Part shown: in pieces, positions 45,163 to 54,230 of the stretch
How positions within the stretch are numbered: position 1 is the stretch's first letter
How the letters are laid out: each line of letters opens with the position of its first letter
NCBI RefSeq assembly: GCF_001552075.1
Contig: NZ_BCQM01000003.1
Location: 310,001 to 374,000, forward strand
DNA: 64,000 nt
Origin: Arthrobacter luteolus NBRC 107841
GTDB taxonomy: Bacteria > Actinomycetota > Actinomycetes > Actinomycetales > Micrococcaceae
Direction of reading: 5' to 3'
Translations under genes and position numbers: made by a program
Notes under the pieces: model-generated
Told to the model about the DNA's origin: nothing
Seen by the model: the letters and a program-made list of their open reading frames with translations, nothing else
The model's database searches: none

Positions 45163-46629
45163 CTAGGAATCGAACCCCATCCCGATGGCGTCCATCAGCT
45201 TCAGCCACGGACCCCGGCGGCCCTGCCGGCGGTCGGCACGCACCATGGCCGCGGTGGTGATTTTGACACCGATCCAGGCCACCGGCTCCGGCGGGAACGG
45301 CAGGGGCAGTTTGCGGACCAGCTCCAGGCTGGTGCGCCGGGTGGTTTCTCCCGAGAGCAGGTCCAGGAGCACATTCGCCGCGAACCGGCTGGCGCCGACA
45401 CCGAGTCCGGTGAAGCCGGCCGCGTAGGCGACCCGTCCGCCGTAGGCCTTCATAAAGAAGGAGAAAAAGCGGCTGCAGGTATCAATCGCACCGCCCCATT
45501 TGTGCGTAAAGCGGATGCCTTCCAGCTGTGGAAACGTCAGCAGGAAATGAGCGGCCAGTTTGCGGAAGGTCTCCTCGCTCTGGTCGTGCTCGTTTTTCAG
45601 GCTGCGCCCGTAGTGGTACACGGCGTCGTACCCGCCGAAGAGGATCCGGTTGTCATCGGTGAGCCGGTAGTAGTGAAACCGGTTCGCGACGTCGTCGAGC
45701 CCCTGCCGGCGTGACCAGCCGATGGACTTCAGCTGGGCCTCGGTCAGCGGTTCAGTCATCAGCGCGTAGTCGTAGACAGGCACGGTGTGCAGCCGTGCGC
45801 GGCGCAGCAGCGACGGAAAGGCATTCGTGGCCAGGGCAACCTTGGCGGCCGCCACCGTTCCCCCGCGGGTGGTCACCTCCACCCCGTTCCCGGTCCGGGA
45901 CAATGCCGTGACGGGCGAGTTCTCGTAGACCTGCACTCCTTGCTGCCGGCAGGCCCGCTTCAGCCCCCATGCCAGCCGGGCCGGGTCAACGAGGGCGCTG
46001 CCCCTGCGGTTCCAGAGGCCGGCGAGGTAGAGCGGTGAGTGGACTTCTTCCTGGACTTTCTCCTGGTCGAAAAACTCCTCACCGGTCTCCTCCGCTTCCT
46101 TCCGGAGCCAATCGACCTGGTGCGGTTCGGTGGCCAGGGCCAGGGTTCCGTTCCATTCGAAACCGCAGTCGATCCCGTGCCTCTCGAGCGCTGCGGCGAA
46201 CTCGGCCAGATTCTCCTGGCCGAGTTCCTGGAGCAGGTCCACTTCCCCGGGCAGGTGCTTTACGCCGTTGCTGTGGCCGTGGGTCAGGCTGGCCGAGACG
46301 AAGCCTCCGTTCCGCCCCGAGGCGGCCCATGCCACCTCGCGGGCCTCCAGCAGCACCACGGAAGCGGACGGGTTCCGTTCCTTGGCCATCAGGGCCGTCC
46401 ACAGTCCGGTATAGCCGCCGCCAACCACCACCAGGTCCGCGGTGGTGCGGCCGGTTAGCGGAGGCAGCGGGTCCGGGCGTTCAGGCCGGTCCAGCCAGTA
46501 GGGGGCAGCCGCGGCCCCGGACAGGGCGTCGGTGATGCTTCCGGCCGGGACACGTTCCTCGGCCAGGTCATAGGCGGTGGTGCTGGGCACAGGGTCTGCT
46601 TTCGCTCGTGGGTGGTTCTTAGCGGGCAA
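45163..46629 (-). CDS. FAD-dependent amine oxidoreductase (PuuB/DAO family)
   Basis: About 488 residues. The FAD Rossmann motif VVVGGGYTGLWTAL lies near residue 65, and SGRNGGFVSASL and GGYDAVYHYGR are typical of the DAO family that includes gamma-glutamylputrescine oxidase and sarcosine-type oxidases. It probably oxidises an amine to an aldehyde with reduction of oxygen or an acceptor, feeding the aldehyde dehydrogenase encoded 10 bases upstream. The 46629 start is TTG with GGCGGA close by; GTG 46590 is a plausible alternative. It is the last gene of a three-gene operon with an aldehyde dehydrogenase and a glycosyltransferase. Confidence 0.78.
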   Translation of the reverse strand: MPAKNHPRAKADPVPSTTAYDLAEERVPAGSITDALSGAAAAPYWLDRPERPDPLPPLTGRTTADLVVVGGGYTGLWTALMAKERNPSASVVLLEAREVAWAASGRNGGFVSASLTHGHSNGVKHLPGEVDLLQELGQENLAEFAAALERHGIDCGFEWNGTLALATEPHQVDWLRKEAEETGEEFFDQEKVQEEVHSPLYLAGLWNRRGSALVDPARLAWGLKRACRQQGVQVYENSPVTALSRTGNGVEVTTRGGTVAAAKVALATNAFPSLLRRARLHTVPVYDYALMTEPLTEAQLKSIGWSRRQGLDDVANRFHYYRLTDDNRILFGGYDAVYHYGRSLKNEHDQSEETFRKLAAHFLLTFPQLEGIRFTHKWGGAIDTCSRFFSFFMKAYGGRVAYAAGFTGLGVGASRFAANVLLDLLSGETTRRTSLELVRKLPLPFPPEPVAWIGVKITTAAMVRADRRQGRRGPWLKLMDAIGMGFDS

Positions 46630-46639
46630 TCCGCCGGGC

Positions 46640-48097
46640 TTAGGCGGGACGGTAACCGGTGGTCTCCGGCGGAACCGAGTGCCTGATCATCAGGTGCCGC
46701 GTGACCGAGTAGTCCAACAGCGGTTCCATGCTCATGTCCTTTCCAAAGCCGGATCCCTTGACCCCGCCGTGGGGTGCTTCCGAGGCCAGCGGAAGATGGT
46801 CGTTGACCCAGGTCACGCCGACGTCGAGCCGGTGGCTGACACGGATGGCACGGCCGACGTCGGCGGTCCAGACCGAGGATGCGAGCCCGTAGGCGTTGTC
46901 GTTGGCGAGGGCAACGGCGTCGTCCTCCCCATCGAACGGCAGGGCGACCAGCACCGGGCCGAACACTTCGCCCTGCACCAGTTCCGAGGACTGCCCCGCG
47001 CCCACCACGAGCGTGGGCGGGAAGTAGAAGCCCGCTCCCTCCAGCGCCGAACCGCCCTCCAGCACCTCCGCGCCGGCCTGCACTGCCCGGGTCACGAAGC
47101 CGGAGACCTTGTCCCGGTGGGCCGCGGAAATCAGCGGGCCAATGTGGGTCAGCGGATCGTGGGGGTCGCCGAGGACAATTCCCTTCAGCTCGATCCGCAG
47201 GGCCGCGACGGCGTCGTCGAAAATGCTCCGCTCAATGTAGACCCGGGTGGCGGCCGTGCAGTCCTGGCCCGTGTTGTAGGTCCCGCCCAGGGCCACCGCG
47301 CGGGCCATCTGGGCGATGTCCGCGTCCGCGAACACCAGTGCCGGGGCTTTGCCACCCAGCTCCAGGTGGACGCGTTTAATATCCTTGACGGCGCCCTGCA
47401 TCACAGCCCGGCCGGTGGCCGTGGACCCGGTCACGCTGACCATGTCCACCCCGCGGTGGGAGGCCAGCGCTGAGCCGATTTCCCCGCCGCCGGTTACGAC
47501 GTTCAGCACACCCTCGGGCAGGCCGCAGCCGGCAGCCAGCTCGGCCAGCCGCAGCGTGGATCCCGGCGTCAGCGGGGCGGGTTTGAGCACCACCGTGTTC
47601 CCGGCCGCCAGTGCCGGGCCGGCCTTCCAGAGCGCCATGATGAGCGGAAAGTTCCACGGAGTGATGCCTGCGACCACACCGACCGGCCGGCGCAGCATCA
47701 CCGATGTGTATCCGTCCGAGAACACTCCGGCCCCGGTGCCGTCCACGGACCGGGCAGCACCCGCGAAAAAACGCAGGTTGTCCGCGCCGAAGGGGATCTC
47801 GCCGTCGAGCACCGTTGTCCAGGGCTTGCCGCCCTCGGTGACCTCCAGCTCGGTGAGCGCCTCAGCATCCGCTTCGAGCGCATCGGCGAGCTTGAGCAGC
47901 ACCCTGGCCCGCTGTCCGGGCGTCTGCCCGGCCCAACCGGGAGCAGCAGCGCGGGCGGCGGCGACGGCGGTGTCAACGTCCGCGGGCGTGGAAGCGGAGA
48001 GCGTGCCGGAGACCGTTCCGGTCGCTGGGTTCACCAGCTCCTGGACTTCGCCGGAGGAGGAGCGGTAGCTGTTGGAAATGAAGGTTCCAGATGACAT
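46640..48097 (-). CDS. Aldehyde dehydrogenase, gamma-aminobutyraldehyde type
   Basis: 485 residues of the aldehyde dehydrogenase superfamily with catalytic Cys in YNTGQDCTAATR near 278 and Glu in HLELGGKAP near 245; PWNFP and the NAD site SVTGSTATGR are intact. The GQDCTAATR segment and the final HGGVKGSGFGKDMS resemble 4-aminobutyraldehyde dehydrogenases (YdcW/PatD). It would convert the aldehyde from putrescine to GABA. Together with the oxidase and the nearby putrescine-type ABC transporter it suggests polyamine breakdown. ATG 48097 follows AGGACGA. Confidence 0.82.
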   Translation of the reverse strand: MSSGTFISNSYRSSSGEVQELVNPATGTVSGTLSASTPADVDTAVAAARAAAPGWAGQTPGQRARVLLKLADALEADAEALTELEVTEGGKPWTTVLDGEIPFGADNLRFFAGAARSVDGTGAGVFSDGYTSVMLRRPVGVVAGITPWNFPLIMALWKAGPALAAGNTVVLKPAPLTPGSTLRLAELAAGCGLPEGVLNVVTGGGEIGSALASHRGVDMVSVTGSTATGRAVMQGAVKDIKRVHLELGGKAPALVFADADIAQMARAVALGGTYNTGQDCTAATRVYIERSIFDDAVAALRIELKGIVLGDPHDPLTHIGPLISAAHRDKVSGFVTRAVQAGAEVLEGGSALEGAGFYFPPTLVVGAGQSSELVQGEVFGPVLVALPFDGEDDAVALANDNAYGLASSVWTADVGRAIRVSHRLDVGVTWVNDHLPLASEAPHGGVKGSGFGKDMSMEPLLDYSVTRHLMIRHSVPPETTGYRPA

Positions 48098-48114
48098 GGT
48101 GGTTCGTCCTAGCT

Positions 48115-49428
48115 TTACAGTGCGGTTTCGGTTTGGGGCTGTGCATGTACGGCGGCAACGCCTTCCAGCGCGGACGCGGCGGCGGCCAGGCCGTCGGCGG
48201 CCCGGATCCGTTCTCCGGCCGCCTCGCAGCGCGAGCGCAGGTCCTGGTCCCGGAGCAGCTCGTCCACGGCGCCCAGGAGCTCCGCGGGGGTGCAGGCATA
48301 GGTATCCAGCCGCCGTCCGTAACCCGATTCGTGCACCCGCTGGGCGTTGTCATACTGGTCCCAGAACAGGGGCAGCAGGATCATGGGCTTGCCGAAGTGC
48401 AGCGACTCTGTGGTGGTGTTGTTGCCGCCGTGGGTGATCACCAGGTCCACCAGTGGGATGATGCGCGTCTGGGGCAGGAATTCCGCGCCCCACATGTTGG
48501 CGGCGAGGGTAATCTCCTCATGCAGGGGACCCTTGGAGACGATGAAGTTGTAGTCCCCGGCGGTGCCCAGGATGTCCACCGTGCGCTGCATCAGAGCGAC
48601 GTCGGCCCCGCCCAGGGAGCCGAGGCTGAAGTAAATGAGCGGTTTGGTGCCGTCCAGGAAGTGCCCTGGCAGATCGGCGGCAGCTTCCGTCTCCCGCACG
48701 GCGGAATCCACCCGGGTCCAGTCCGCGCCCAGCGGGCGGCCGGCGGTGTAGTCGAGTTCCTCCGGATACACGTAGATGTTGTGGACCCCGCTGTGAATGA
48801 ACTCCAGGTAGGGCAGCGGCTGGGCGCCCTGGGCCTGGACCCAGGCGTTGAAGTCCTCCCAGAGGTCCTTGTGCGTGCGTTCGTATTCGGAGCGGTACTC
48901 GCCCCACCCGGTGACGTCCGTTTCTCCCAGGCCCGAGTAGGCCGGAGCGATGCCGCTGCCCGGGATTTCCAGCGGATTGCAGGAGACAATCCGGACAAAC
49001 GGCCTGCCCGCCGTCACGAGTGCCGGAAACGCTACGACATTGTCCTCAATGATCACATCAGGATTTACTTCCGCAATTATTTTCTGCAATTCTGGCTCGC
49101 AGTATTTTGCACCTTCGATGGCTCCCTCCCAGATTGGACGGATTACCGTTTCAGCCTGCAGGAGTGTGGATTTGCGGAATTCCGGAGAGATTGCCTTGAT
49201 GTATTCTTTCCAGAAATCTCCCGCTTCCTGGTCTCCTTCAGCCGGCGGGGCGAAGTCCACGAGCGCCTCCTCGAAACCAAGCGGCGCAAGCTTTCCGCGC
49301 CAGGATGACTCTGAAGCGAAGACGACGCGGTGGCCCCGCCGCAGCAGCTCACTGCCAATGCCAATGCAGTTATTGGTGGGCCCGTATGCACTTTCGGGCA
49401 TGAAAAGAAAAGTACGTGAATTTGTCAA
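48115..49428 (-). CDS. MGT/UDP-glycosyltransferase family enzyme (GT1)
   Basis: 437 residues with the two Rossmann halves of GT1 enzymes: an N-terminal acceptor side (FLFMPESAYGPTNN, NCIGIGSELLRRGH) and the donor signature near 325-350 (THGGNNTTTESLHFGKP, followed by LPLFWDQYDNA). Such enzymes put a sugar on small hydrophobic acceptors, including antibiotics and natural products. TTG at 49428 has AAGGAGAG at ideal distance; the upstream frame is rejected. It heads the operon with the aldehyde dehydrogenase and oxidase, an unusual partner. It diverges from a TetR regulator. Acceptor unknown. Confidence 0.85.
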   Translation of the reverse strand: MTNSRTFLFMPESAYGPTNNCIGIGSELLRRGHRVVFASESSWRGKLAPLGFEEALVDFAPPAEGDQEAGDFWKEYIKAISPEFRKSTLLQAETVIRPIWEGAIEGAKYCEPELQKIIAEVNPDVIIEDNVVAFPALVTAGRPFVRIVSCNPLEIPGSGIAPAYSGLGETDVTGWGEYRSEYERTHKDLWEDFNAWVQAQGAQPLPYLEFIHSGVHNIYVYPEELDYTAGRPLGADWTRVDSAVRETEAAADLPGHFLDGTKPLIYFSLGSLGGADVALMQRTVDILGTAGDYNFIVSKGPLHEEITLAANMWGAEFLPQTRIIPLVDLVITHGGNNTTTESLHFGKPMILLPLFWDQYDNAQRVHESGYGRRLDTYACTPAELLGAVDELLRDQDLRSRCEAAGERIRAADGLAAAASALEGVAAVHAQPQTETAL

Positions 49429-49540
49429 TGTTCTCTCCTTGGTGCTTAAGTGACGAGAATTACTTCCTTGGAAATGCCGCTGATTGGACGGGGGTGTCAT
49501 ATTGTGGTGTATCTGATCCATTTGGAGGAAGGCTTCGAAG
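49429..49540. promoter_or_regulatory. Divergent operator/promoter region with AAGT/ACTT repeat
   Basis: The 112-base gap between the glycosyltransferase and TetR genes holds AAGTGACGAGAATTACTT (approximate six-base inverted arms) and two GGTGT direct repeats around 49494-49508. A TetR operator would be expected here; the exact one cannot be chosen by eye. Confidence 0.35.
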
Positions 49541-50152
49541 ATGGCACGCCCGAAGAACCAGGCCGCACGGCGCAATGAAATTGTTGCCGCGGCGCAGCGT
49601 GCGGTTGCCAAGCACGGTCCGGACGGTGCGCGGCTGAACCGTGTTGCCGAGGAAGCTGGCCTGACCAGCGGGGCGGTGCTGTACTACTACCCGAACCTCG
49701 AGGACCTCATGCTCGAAGCCAACCGGGAAGCCATGGAACGGTTCTACGAACAGCGGGTGAGCATGCTTGGCTCGCTGCCGGATGACCCGGCGGCCCGGCT
49801 CCTGGCTCTGATCCGCTCCGGGCTTCCCTCCGGGCCCGACGATGCGCAGGTCGCGATGCTCTGTGCGCTGGGCGGCTCGGCCGGCAACAACCCGGTGACC
49901 GCTGCCCTGCTGACCTCCCTGTACGAACGCCAGGTGGGAATGTACCTGGTGGTTTTGGAACAGGGCGCGGCGCGCGGGGTCTTCGCCCTGGCCCAGGACC
50001 CGCTGACGGTCGCGAGGAACCTCGTGGCGCTGGAGGACGCGTACGGCTACCGGATTATTGCCCGTCACCCCAGCATCGACGCCGAAACTGCGGCGGGACT
50101 CATCGCGGACTATGCGCGGATAGCAGCCGGTCACACGCTCACCGGCGCCTGA
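49541..50152 (+). CDS. TetR/AcrR-family transcriptional regulator
   Basis: 203 residues. The N-terminal helix-turn-helix spans about 10-55 (AKHGPDGARLNRVAEEAGLTSGAVLYYYPNLEDL), with the larger ligand-binding domain behind it. The sequence resembles BetI-like regulators. ATG 49541 follows GGAGGAAGG. It is divergent from the glycosyltransferase operon, so it likely represses that operon and itself in response to a small molecule. Its 3' end overlaps the ABC transporter ATPase gene by 22 bases tail to tail. Confidence 0.85.
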   Translation: MARPKNQAARRNEIVAAAQRAVAKHGPDGARLNRVAEEAGLTSGAVLYYYPNLEDLMLEANREAMERFYEQRVSMLGSLPDDPAARLLALIRSGLPSGPDDAQVAMLCALGGSAGNNPVTAALLTSLYERQVGMYLVVLEQGAARGVFALAQDPLTVARNLVALEDAYGYRIIARHPSIDAETAAGLIADYARIAAGHTLTGA

Positions 50153-51231
50153 GCTGCCGGGACCGCGCCCCTGTCATCGGCAACGGCCACGGTATGCGCC
50201 GGGTCCAGGATGAGCCCAACTCCGGCTCCGCGTTCCGGGACCTGGACAGCCCGCATGGTGCAGGTGAAGGGCTCCGGCAGCCCGGCAACCCGGATGGCCA
50301 CGGTGGAGGTTCCGCCGAGGAAAAAAGTGTCCACGACAGTTCCGTCCAGGGTCCCGGCGCCCGGTGCGGCCAGGACAATGTCTTCGGGGCGGATCACGGC
50401 GGTTGCCGGGCTGCCCGCGGAAAGGGCGTGTTCCACGGCCAGGACCAGGCCTGACGCGAGCTGGATGCCGCCGGCCACGGCCGTACCGTCCAGCATGTTT
50501 GCCGATCCAATGAAGTCCGCGACAAAGCGGGACTGCGGCGCCGAGTAGAGGCCAACCGGGGTATCGACCTGCTCCAGCCGGCCGGCGTTGAGCACCGCCA
50601 CCCGGTCAGCCATGGACATGGCCTCTTCCTGGTCATGGGTCACGACCACGAAGGTCATGCCGACTTCGTGCTGCAGCCGCTTGAGCTCCAGCTGCATCTC
50701 GGACCGGACCTTGCGGTCCAGGGCGGACAGTGGCTCATCCAGCAGCAGCAGGCGGGGCCGCTTCACGATTGCCCTGGCCAGGGCAACCCGCTGCCGCTGA
50801 CCGCCGGAAAGCTGGCCCGGGCGGCGCTTGGCATAACCGTACAGACCAATGGTTTCCAGGGCCTCACCGACCCGGCGCCGCACCTCTGCCTTCGGGGTTC
50901 CTTCGGCCTCCAGTCCATACGCGACGTTCTTCTCCACGCTCAGGTGGGGAAACAGTGCGTAAGACTGAAACATCATGTTGACCGGACGGCGGTGCGCCGG
51001 CAGCCGGGTCAGCGGAGCGCCGTCGAGCAGGATCTCTCCTTCGGCTGGGGTCTCAAAACCGGCGATGGAGCGCAGCAGGGTGCTCTTGCCGCAGCCTGAA
51101 GGCCCAAGCAGGGCAAAAAACTCGTTCTCCGCGATGTCCAGATCGATTCCGTGCAGGGCCTGCACGGAGCCGTAGCTGTGGCTCAGGCCGCTGAGCCGGA
51201 GCAGGGGAGCGGCGGCAGGGGTGCTGGTCAT
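50131..51231 (-). CDS. potA: ABC transporter ATPase, spermidine/putrescine type (PotA-like)
   Basis: 366 residues. Walker A LGPSGCGKST near residues 41-50, signature LSGGQRQRVALARA near 140, Walker B LLLLDEPLSALD and a C-terminal TOBE domain (CTMRAVQVPERG to the end). The last gene of a four-gene operon, it overlaps the permease gene upstream by four bases (ATGA). It powers uptake of a positively charged polyamine or similar amine. PotA is assigned by order and neighbours; relatives also carry Fe or thiamine. Confidence 0.85.
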   Translation of the reverse strand: MTSTPAAAPLLRLSGLSHSYGSVQALHGIDLDIAENEFFALLGPSGCGKSTLLRSIAGFETPAEGEILLDGAPLTRLPAHRRPVNMMFQSYALFPHLSVEKNVAYGLEAEGTPKAEVRRRVGEALETIGLYGYAKRRPGQLSGGQRQRVALARAIVKRPRLLLLDEPLSALDRKVRSEMQLELKRLQHEVGMTFVVVTHDQEEAMSMADRVAVLNAGRLEQVDTPVGLYSAPQSRFVADFIGSANMLDGTAVAGGIQLASGLVLAVEHALSAGSPATAVIRPEDIVLAAPGAGTLDGTVVDTFFLGGTSTVAIRVAGLPEPFTCTMRAVQVPERGAGVGLILDPAHTVAVADDRGAVPAAQAPVSV

Positions 51232-52067
51232 AGTGAATCCGCAATCTTGGTTAGGCGCTGTGTGCCCAGGACCGCAAGGACGGTCAGGCCCAGCAGCATG
51301 GTGGCAAGGGCATTGATTTCCGGTGAGACACCGAAACGCACCATCGAATAGATATTGATGGGCAGGGTGGAGACGGTGGGGCTGGTGGTGAAGAACGCGA
51401 TCACGAACTCATCCAGGGAGAGGGTGAAGGAGAGCAGCGCTCCGGAAATGATTGCCGGGCCAAGCTGGGGCAGGGTGACCTTCAGCAGGGTCCGGCCCGG
51501 TGACGCGCCGAGGTCCCTGGACGCCTCCTCGAGGCTGGGATCCACCTGGGCCAGCCTCGCCAGGACAATGGCCGTCACGAATGCCATGGCAAAGACCGTG
51601 TGGGCCAGGATGACCGAAAGCAGTCCCAGCGTGAAGTTGAGCAGCGTGAACAGGCTCAGCAAGCCGATGGCCAGGAGCAGGTCCGGGAGCATCGCCGGGG
51701 CGATCGCGATCGCCCGGATCAGGCCGCCGCTGGTGTGCCGGTGGATGCCGACGGCGGTCAGTGTGCCCAGCGCCGTGGCGAGCACCGCGGCGGCAGCGGC
51801 AACTATCAGGGTGTTCCCCAGGGCCGCCAGGATGTCCGGGCTGCGGAACACCTCGGCGTACCACTGCAGCGAAAACCCGGACCAGGAGAAGAGGTTCGAG
51901 GAGGCGTTGAAGGACATCGCCACCACCACGAGGATGGGAATGTAGAGGAAGGCAATCGCTCCCCAGAACGGCAGGCGAAGGTGCAGTCCGGGGCGGGTGG
52001 CGGCGTCCGTGCGGGGTCCGCCCCTGGCTTTCCGGGACCGGGCAGGCAGTGCGGCGGGAGCGTTCAC
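51228..52067 (-). CDS. potC: ABC transporter permease, PotC-like
   Basis: 279 residues with six hydrophobic helices and the EAA loop EEASRDLGASPGRTLLKVTLP that contacts the ATPase. The GTG at 52067 overlaps the stop of the other permease gene (GTGA). A longer frame reaching 52550 is rejected because it would overlap that gene deeply. Confidence 0.85.
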   Translation of the reverse strand: MNAPAALPARSRKARGGPRTDAATRPGLHLRLPFWGAIAFLYIPILVVVAMSFNASSNLFSWSGFSLQWYAEVFRSPDILAALGNTLIVAAAAAVLATALGTLTAVGIHRHTSGGLIRAIAIAPAMLPDLLLAIGLLSLFTLLNFTLGLLSVILAHTVFAMAFVTAIVLARLAQVDPSLEEASRDLGASPGRTLLKVTLPQLGPAIISGALLSFTLSLDEFVIAFFTTSPTVSTLPINIYSMVRFGVSPEINALATMLLGLTVLAVLGTQRLTKIADSL

Positions 52068-52966
52068 GGCTTCACTTCCTTGGGGGTCTTGCCTTCGCTG
52101 ACCGCGCGCGAGGCGCGCTGCTGAAGGACCAGCAGCAGCACCAGGAATGCCGTCATGACCAGGGCAAGCGCTGCGCCGAAGGGCCAGTCGCGTGCCTTGA
52201 GGAACTGGTCGCGGATAAGGTTGCCGATCAGGACGGTCTTCCCGCCTCCGATCAGCTCGGGAATGATGAAGTTGCCCATGGCGGGCACGAACACGAAGAT
52301 GCAGCCGGTCAGCGCCCCCGGGGCGGAGAGCGGAAGCGTGATTGTCCGGAAGACCCGGAAGGGGGATGAACCCAGGTTTACGGCCGCTTCCGTCAGCTGG
52401 GGGTCGTGGGAGACGAGCGAGGCGTACAGCGGCAGGATCATCAGCGGCAGGTACATGTAGACCAGTCCCACCACGACGGCCGGTTCGGTGTAGAGCATAT
52501 GGACCGGCTCGCTCGTAATTCCCAGCCAGGACAGCCCCTGGTTGATCCACCCGGCGTTGTTCAGCAGCAGAATCCAGGCATAGGTCCGGATCAGGAAGTT
52601 GGTCCAGAAGGGCAGCAGCACGGCGATCAGCGCCAGGGTGCGCCAGCGGCGCGGCAGGCGGGCAATAAACAGGGCTGCGGGATAGCCGATGAGCAGTGCG
52701 ATCCCGGTTGCGGTTCCCGCAATGAGGATCGATTTCAGGACAACACCGAGGTAAAGCGGATCGGCCAGGCGGGCGAAGTTGTCCAGCGTGAAGTTGAATT
52801 CAACGCCGCCGAAGCGGCCGCGCTCGAAGAAGGCATAGACGGTGACCAGGGCCACCGGCAGCACTGCGAGCACGAAGAGGAACACCATGCCGGGACCCAG
52901 GAGCGGGAGTCCGGCCAGCCTCCGGCGCCAGAAGGCGCCGGAGGCCGCGGAGCGGGGAACGGACAT
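52064..52966 (-). CDS. potB: ABC transporter permease, PotB-like
   Basis: 300 residues with six hydrophobic helices and an EAA loop TEAAVNLGSSPFRVFRTITLP. The start MSVPRSAASG at 52966 lies six bases downstream of the substrate-binding protein gene. It forms the channel heterodimer with PotC. Confidence 0.85.
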   Translation of the reverse strand: MSVPRSAASGAFWRRRLAGLPLLGPGMVFLFVLAVLPVALVTVYAFFERGRFGGVEFNFTLDNFARLADPLYLGVVLKSILIAGTATGIALLIGYPAALFIARLPRRWRTLALIAVLLPFWTNFLIRTYAWILLLNNAGWINQGLSWLGITSEPVHMLYTEPAVVVGLVYMYLPLMILPLYASLVSHDPQLTEAAVNLGSSPFRVFRTITLPLSAPGALTGCIFVFVPAMGNFIIPELIGGGKTVLIGNLIRDQFLKARDWPFGAALALVMTAFLVLLLVLQQRASRAVSEGKTPKEVKP

Positions 52967-52971
52967 CGGCG

Positions 52972-54060
52972 CTACTTCGCGGAGATTTCCGTGGCGAGCC
53001 GGGTGTACTCGGTGCTGTAGTCGCCCAGGTCGACGATGACTTCCTGTTCGGCGAGTTCCGCCGGTGTCATGGCCAGGTTGGGGTAGGTTTCCAGCAGCTG
53101 CGGATCCAGGGCGTCCATGGCGGCCTTGTTCGGAACCTTGTAGAGGATGTTCTCTGCCGCCCAGGAATGGACCTCCGGCTCCAGCACGTAGTTGAGGAAG
53201 GCCATGGCCGCCTCCTTGTTCTGTGAACTCTTGAGTACCGTCATGGTGTCCACCCAAAGGTCACTGCCTTCTTCGGGGACAGTGAACTTGATGTTGGGAT
53301 CCTCTGCGATGCCGTAGTTGCACCAGCCGTCCCAGGCCTCGGTGAGGACTGCTTCCCCGGTGACGAGCTTGCTGTAGAAGGTCGTGTCATCGAAGGCCAG
53401 CAGGGTGGGCTTGGTCTCCATCAGCTGATCCTTCACCGCCGACAGCTCATCGGGGTTCTCCGAATTCACTGAGTAGCCCAGCGCCTTGAGCGCGGGAAGC
53501 GCCATCCAGCGTTCGGTGGACAGCATGGTGGTTTTGCCTGCCGCCTCGGCGGACGGCTCCAGCAGGTCCAGCCACGACGCCGGTTCGGCCGGCAGCAGAT
53601 CGGAGCGGTAGCAAAGGCCGGTGGTGCCCCAGGCATACGGCAGGGAGAACTTATTGCCGTCGTCGTAGGCCAGTTCCGTGGCTTCCGGGTACAGGTTCGT
53701 GATGTTCGGAATCAGGTCATGGTCCAGTTCCTGCAGCATGCCGCCCTCGTTCAGGGCCTGCGCGTACTGGCCGGAGACGAAGGCAACGTCGATGCCTGAG
53801 TCGCCGCCGGCAGTCAGCTTGGCCATGATCTCTTCATTCGTGGCGTGGTGGACAATCTGGACCGGAACCCCGGTCTTTGCCTCGAAGGTCTCCGCGAGGT
53901 CCTCCGGGTAGTAGTCGGCCCAGATGCCGACGACGAGCTTTTGTGCGGTGATGTCGGCTTCGGGATCCAGGTCCGCGGACCCGCTTCCTCCGCCGCAAGC
54001 TGCCAGGGCAAGAACCGCTGATGCTGCGAAAGCGGTCCGCGTAATGCGCTGCAAACTCAC
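52972..54060 (-). CDS. potD: Polyamine-type ABC substrate-binding lipoprotein (PotD-like)
   Basis: About 362 residues. The signal ends in the lipobox LALAACGGG near residue 22, so it is attached outside the membrane. The body matches periplasmic-binding-protein-like spermidine/putrescine binders (YAWGTTGLCY, WDGWCNYG). GTG 54060 is preceded by AAAGGAGCC; a frame to 54117 is rejected. It is the first gene of the potDBCA operon and would bind putrescine or a related cation. Confidence 0.85.
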   Translation of the reverse strand: MSLQRITRTAFAASAVLALAACGGGSGSADLDPEADITAQKLVVGIWADYYPEDLAETFEAKTGVPVQIVHHATNEEIMAKLTAGGDSGIDVAFVSGQYAQALNEGGMLQELDHDLIPNITNLYPEATELAYDDGNKFSLPYAWGTTGLCYRSDLLPAEPASWLDLLEPSAEAAGKTTMLSTERWMALPALKALGYSVNSENPDELSAVKDQLMETKPTLLAFDDTTFYSKLVTGEAVLTEAWDGWCNYGIAEDPNIKFTVPEEGSDLWVDTMTVLKSSQNKEAAMAFLNYVLEPEVHSWAAENILYKVPNKAAMDALDPQLLETYPNLAMTPAELAEQEVIVDLGDYSTEYTRLATEISAK

Positions 54061-54230
54061 GATGGCTCCTTTGTGAAGACTCGGAAAACTCGGAAAATCC
54101 CAGCCGGCCCGTAACATCCGGCCAGTCCAGGAGTGTGGCCCAGGTCACGTTAAGACTCGGTGGTGAATTGATCTTTGCATCAGAGTTCAAGGAATACAAC
54201 GGTTATTTTCAGCCGTAACAAGCTGGTTAC
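54061..54230. promoter_or_regulatory. Divergent promoter region with GTAAC inverted repeat
   Basis: AT-richer gap between potD and the kinase-like gene. It contains GTAAC-AAGCTG-GTTAC (near 54213-54228) and scattered TTGATC/TACAAC elements. An operator for a polyamine or sugar regulator is possible. Confidence 0.3.

Noticed and set aside
51228-52550. Long minus-strand frame running into the PotB-like gene
   Set aside because: The PotC-like protein starts at GTG 52067, overlapping the previous stop by four bases; the extension is antisense-like shadow.
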